Below the pieces are notes generated by a model, which did no database searches, had not been told where the DNA came from, and saw only the letters and a list, made by a program, of their open reading frames with translations. From the NCBI GenBank assembly GCA_003526525.1, contig DPVV01000330.1:1-8600 (forward strand): a DNA stretch of 8,600 nt, written 5' to 3'. Each line of letters starts with the position of its first letter. Positions within the stretch are counted from its first letter, which is position 1. Made by a program: the position numbers and the translations under genes. The stretch comes from Lachnoclostridium phytofermentans. GTDB taxonomy: Bacteria; Bacillota; Clostridia; Lachnospirales; Lachnospiraceae. Positions 6,421 through 8,600 of the stretch are shown piece after piece.

Positions 6421-7341
6421 ATGTCCTATGAAAACTTCCTAAACTATATAAAGGAGGAAGTGAAAAAATGTCTAGGAGATGAATACGAAACTGATTTAAA
6501 TCAGGTTCGAAAGAACAATGGTCTATTACTAGATGGTCTTATGATACGTTGTAGTAAGGATAAAATAATGCCAAGTATTTATTTAAATTCTTATTATGAG
6601 AATTATCAAAAGGGTCAATCTATAATTGACATAGTGGATGAGGTTATAAAAGCTTATGATGGAGCTAGGGAAGAGACTGGAAGGATTGCGATACCATCTC
6701 GAATGGAGTTTGAGGAAGTAAAATCAAGGATCATCTATCGGCTAGTAAATTATGAGAAAAACCAGTTTTTATTGCAAAGCATCCCACATTTTCGATTTTT
6801 AGAATTTGCAGTTACATTTCATTGCTTAATCAGAAGGGATGAGGAAGGGATAGGTAGTGTTCGGATTACAGAAGAACATCGAAAGAACTGGGGAGTGTCC
6901 GTAGAAGAGTTACGAAGTGTGGCTATGGAAAATACGAAAAATAACTTTCCAGCAATCATACGACCTATGGAAGACATTGTTTATGATGCAATTAAGCATG
7001 AGTCATGGACTCCAAAAAAAGAAGTAGCAACCTTACCAACCAATTACAATTCTTCTATGTATGTTCTTACGAATAGTTGTGGAATTAATGGAGCTAGTTG
7101 CTTGCTATATCAAGGATTACTGGAACTATTTTATAATCAATTGGGATCTGATTTTTACCTTTTGCCTTCTAGTATTCATGAGCTAATCTTAGTACCAGTA
7201 GGAGAAGATAGGGATAGAGAACACCTAGAGGAAATGGTAAAAGAGATTAATCAGACTCAGGTTGCGATGGAAGAGATTCTTTCGGATACTGTTTACAACT
7301 ATGAATCGATAAGGGATGAATTGTTGGAAATGGGTGATTGA
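6421..7341 (+). CDS. DUF5688 family protein
   Basis: This 306-residue soluble protein has no signal peptide or membrane segment. It fits the DUF5688 family, which has no assigned function. The N-terminal part has the family opening (FLNYIKEEVKKCLG, 6-19; NNGLLLDGLMIR, 32-43; PSIYLNSYYENYQKG, 51-65). The middle has FRFLEFAVTFHCLI (124-137). The C-terminal part has MYVLTN (213-218), NGASCLLYQGLLE (223-235) and the hallmark LPSSIHELILVP (248-259), followed by a helical tail. Length is typical. It appears to be a single-gene unit: a terminator ends the genes before it and a long hairpin follows its stop by 55 bp. An AAAGGAGG inside the gene (near 6450) precedes an out-of-frame four-codon ORF at 6468 and is probably a coincidence of the KEEVKK codons. 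An extended GTG start at 6409 is possible but less likely. Confidence 0.8.
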   Translation: MSYENFLNYIKEEVKKCLGDEYETDLNQVRKNNGLLLDGLMIRCSKDKIMPSIYLNSYYENYQKGQSIIDIVDEVIKAYDGAREETGRIAIPSRMEFEEVKSRIIYRLVNYEKNQFLLQSIPHFRFLEFAVTFHCLIRRDEEGIGSVRITEEHRKNWGVSVEELRSVAMENTKNNFPAIIRPMEDIVYDAIKHESWTPKKEVATLPTNYNSSMYVLTNSCGINGASCLLYQGLLELFYNQLGSDFYLLPSSIHELILVPVGEDRDREHLEEMVKEINQTQVAMEEILSDTVYNYESIRDELLEMGD

Positions 7342-7396
7342 TATTATATCTTTGGTAAAGGTAAGGAAAGAAATAATTATGAAAGATCTAGACTAG

Positions 7397-7473
7397 AAAA
7401 GCGGGAACAAATAGTTATTCCTAAGATACACTTGGTGCATCCCTTTAGGAGTTAGATTTGTTCCCGCTTTTTC
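7397..7473. terminator. Very long hairpin between convergent genes, bidirectional terminator
   Basis: AAAAGCGGGAACAAAT (7397-7412) pairs perfectly over 16 bp with ATTTGTTCCCGCTTTT (7456-7471). Inside, TCCTAA pairs with TTAGGA, and an apical GAT-A-CAC / GTG-C-ATC stem closes a TTG loop. The right side continues into T residues and the minus-strand exit also has CTTTT, so it can serve both the DUF5688 gene and the convergent gene. Its size (75 nt) and nested arms exceed a usual terminator. Confidence 0.8.
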
Positions 7474-7521
7474 TATATTTTTATTCATAACGAAAGTTTA
7501 AGATGGCTTGGAATTATTTGG

Positions 7522-7541
7522 GACAAGTGAAATGTCTTGTC
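7522..7541 (-). terminator. Weak hairpin after the NTF2-like gene
   Basis: GACAAG (7522-7527) and CTTGTC (7536-7541) form a 6-bp stem with an 8-nt loop, 27 bp beyond the stop of the minus-strand gene. There is no T tract, so it is a doubtful terminator; the larger hairpin at 7397-7471 is the more likely end. Confidence 0.25.
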
Positions 7542-7567
7542 AGTTCATCTTGTTGTATCTAGGTAAT

Positions 7568-8314
7568 TTATTGTGCAGGTGGTGCACCTGGTTCACCACT
7601 TGGAGTTTGTGCAGTTAGATTTTCATAAAATTCCCTTAAATCTTCATCTGAATCAATTGCTTTAACTAAGTTATCGTCAGCCTCTTTACTTAGTTTCTGA
7701 ACGTCCTCGTCTAAGTTTGTTTTATCAATATAATCTTTCGTTTTCTGAGAAACATTGCCCAAAAAGATATGTGGTTTAGCATCCTGATAGGTGATATAGA
7801 ACACATCAATACTTGGGGCTCCAGTTTGTATCTTTGTGATCATAATATCATAAGATACATAAACAATATAATCAATTTCTCCAGTTCCAGGCTTGCTATA
7901 ACAATGAAAGTTTTTATAATCTGTAATATATTCGACTTTTTTTGAAATACGTTCAAAATCAAGTAGACTCGCATCGGTAACACAATCTTTTAAAATTTCA
8001 ATTGAATCAGCATCTGTGCTAACTTTTGCTTTATAATATGTTTCTATTAATTTATTGATTTCCGGATAAGCATCTTTCTTAAGTGCATTCGGGTTCTCTG
8101 GTATTGGTGTATTTGTTGCAAATGCTGTAGGAGTGATTTCTTGTGAAGTATCGAGAGAATTGTCAGGATTATTAGAATCTAAATCTCGATCTCCCTCTTT
8201 TACAAAAGCTTGCAATGCAGAATCCGGCGTAACTTGAAATGAGATAGTGACCATTCCTATGCCAAAGATACCCATCGTAAATAATAACAACAATTTTTTA
8301 TACTTTAATCTCAT
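7568..8314 (-). CDS. N-terminally anchored extracytoplasmic protein with NTF2-like domain
   Basis: This 248-residue protein begins with a short basic segment (MRLKYKK) and a hydrophobic helix (8-27) that acts as an uncleaved anchor or signal peptide; there is no lipobox cysteine. Residues 30-80 are a polar linker rich in D, N, T and P. A folded domain follows (81-230) with helices EINKLIETYYKAK and the strand pattern IDYIVYVSYDIMI ... IDVFYITYQ, which resembles the NTF2-like fold of hypothetical Lachnospiraceae surface proteins. The tail ends in a P/G-rich stretch (TPSGEPGAPPAQ). C111 and C138 could form a disulfide. The function is unknown. The start is supported by AAGGAG (8322-8327) 7 nt before the ATG. 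It has no co-directional neighbour in the window and converges on the DUF5688 gene. Confidence 0.78.
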   Translation of the reverse strand: MRLKYKKLLLLFTMGIFGIGMVTISFQVTPDSALQAFVKEGDRDLDSNNPDNSLDTSQEITPTAFATNTPIPENPNALKKDAYPEINKLIETYYKAKVSTDADSIEILKDCVTDASLLDFERISKKVEYITDYKNFHCYSKPGTGEIDYIVYVSYDIMITKIQTGAPSIDVFYITYQDAKPHIFLGNVSQKTKDYIDKTNLDEDVQKLSKEADDNLVKAIDSDEDLREFYENLTAQTPSGEPGAPPAQ

Positions 8315-8365
8315 AGGGTTACTCCTTAAGTTCTTCTTTGAGATGGTATTGCTATGTTGATCAAG

Positions 8366-8394
8366 AGTATAGTATGAAATAAATTGTATATCAC
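8366..8394 (-). promoter_or_regulatory. Candidate promoter of the NTF2-like gene
   Basis: On the minus strand, GTGATA (8389-8394) lies 17 bp before TATACT (8366-8371), about 50 bp upstream of the start codon. The -10 is good (5 of 6) and the -35 moderate (4 of 6). The placement and spacing fit a sigma-A promoter. Confidence 0.45.
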
Positions 8395-8404
8395 ACTATA
8401 TAAT

Positions 8405-8570
8405 TATGACAGTACCGCATCTGTAAACAGATATGGTATGTAATGGGTGCTAGTACAAAAGTGAAAAGCACGAGCTTTAATTATAAGCACTATCGCATCA
8501 ATAAGTAGATGTGGAATGCATCGGTCAGAATTAGTGCGAATGAAAAGTACGTTACACTTCTTATTCATGA
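8405..8570. repeat. Two degenerate copies of a ~78-bp structured unit
   Basis: Copy 1 (8405-8483) and copy 2 (8484-8570) align along the shared blocks GCATC..TAA..AGAT.TGG.ATG and TAGT-C-AA..TGAAAAG.ACG, about 60 percent identical by eye. Each ends in a hairpin: AAAGC-ACGA-GCTTT in copy 1, and ATGAAAAG with CTTATTCAT (one bulged A) in copy 2. Copy 1 also has ATCTG-TAAA-CAGAT. The near 26-codon offset keeps one minus-strand frame open across both, but that frame has no ribosome site and I do not call it a gene. Confidence 0.5.
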
Positions 8571-8600
8571 TAAGGAAAAGTTCGCGAAGCATGCTATTTC
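8557..8600. repeat. Dispersed hairpin repeat, copy D (cut by window edge)
   Basis: This copy reads TTATTCATGATAAGGAAAAG, then TTCGCGAAGCATGCTATTTC, up to the window end. It joins the TTCGCGAA and AGCATGCT palindromes, overlapping by one base. It matches copy C (2792-2840) and would be expected to continue with TTGTT beyond the edge. It overlaps the end of the preceding tandem unit, which suggests the two form one larger element. Confidence 0.6.

Noticed and set aside
8404..8592. 62-residue minus-strand ORF at the right end
   Set aside because: Its internal similarity (IPHLLIDAIVL and IPYLFTDAVLS) follows from the duplicated DNA unit keeping frame; there is no Shine-Dalgarno before the ATG.
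1..8600. A complete new defence or mobile system
   Set aside because: The genes are redox, signalling and unassigned housekeeping-type proteins in separate transcription units; no toxin, nuclease, reverse transcriptase or integrase is present.

Overview
The window looks like chromosomal DNA of a low-GC anaerobic Firmicute, most likely Lachnospiraceae (Lachnoclostridium phytofermentans-like). The reasons are AT-rich intergenic DNA, strong AGGAGG-type ribosome sites, an NfnAB electron-bifurcating transhydrogenase, a DUF5688 protein (a family I associate with gut and soil Lachnospiraceae), and an anchored NTF2-like protein typical of that group. The species assignment is inference; nothing here fixes it. 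I see no rRNA, tRNA, transposase, phage gene or CRISPR array.

Layout. (1) Positions 1-365 hold the end of a hairpin repeat and two strong matches to the clostridial Rex operator, ahead of the nfnA-nfnB operon (366-2648). That operon encodes a complete NADH-dependent reduced ferredoxin:NADP+ oxidoreductase. (2) Positions 2649-3470 are a gene-free stretch with a terminator, a 54-nt long hairpin, two copies of a dispersed ~45-bp repeat, and a 22-bp tandem repeat array (3101-3384) whose units carry the dyad ATTGT-N3-ACAAT. (3) Positions 3471-5968 are a probable two-gene operon: a membrane-anchored GGDEF-EAL cyclic-di-GMP protein that appears to have lost its extracellular sensor, then a polytopic membrane protein resembling the YhhN/TMEM86 family. 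A textbook terminator follows. (4) Positions 6421-7341 encode a DUF5688 protein. (5) A very long perfect-stem hairpin (7397-7471) lies between this gene and a convergent minus-strand gene (7568-8314) for an N-terminally anchored, extracytoplasmic NTF2-like protein. (6) Positions 8405-8600 hold two degenerate copies of a ~78-bp unit followed by another copy of the dispersed hairpin repeat.

How it fits together. NfnAB balances NADH, reduced ferredoxin and NADPH, and the putative Rex sites would tie its expression to the NADH/NAD+ ratio. The GGDEF-EAL protein would make and/or degrade c-di-GMP at the membrane. Its partner gene may act on the membrane (lysoplasmalogenase-like), but that link is speculative. 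The least explained features are the iteron-like array directly before the apparently truncated c-di-GMP gene, the dispersed hairpin repeat family, and the degenerate tandem unit at the right end. No clearly new multi-gene system is visible.
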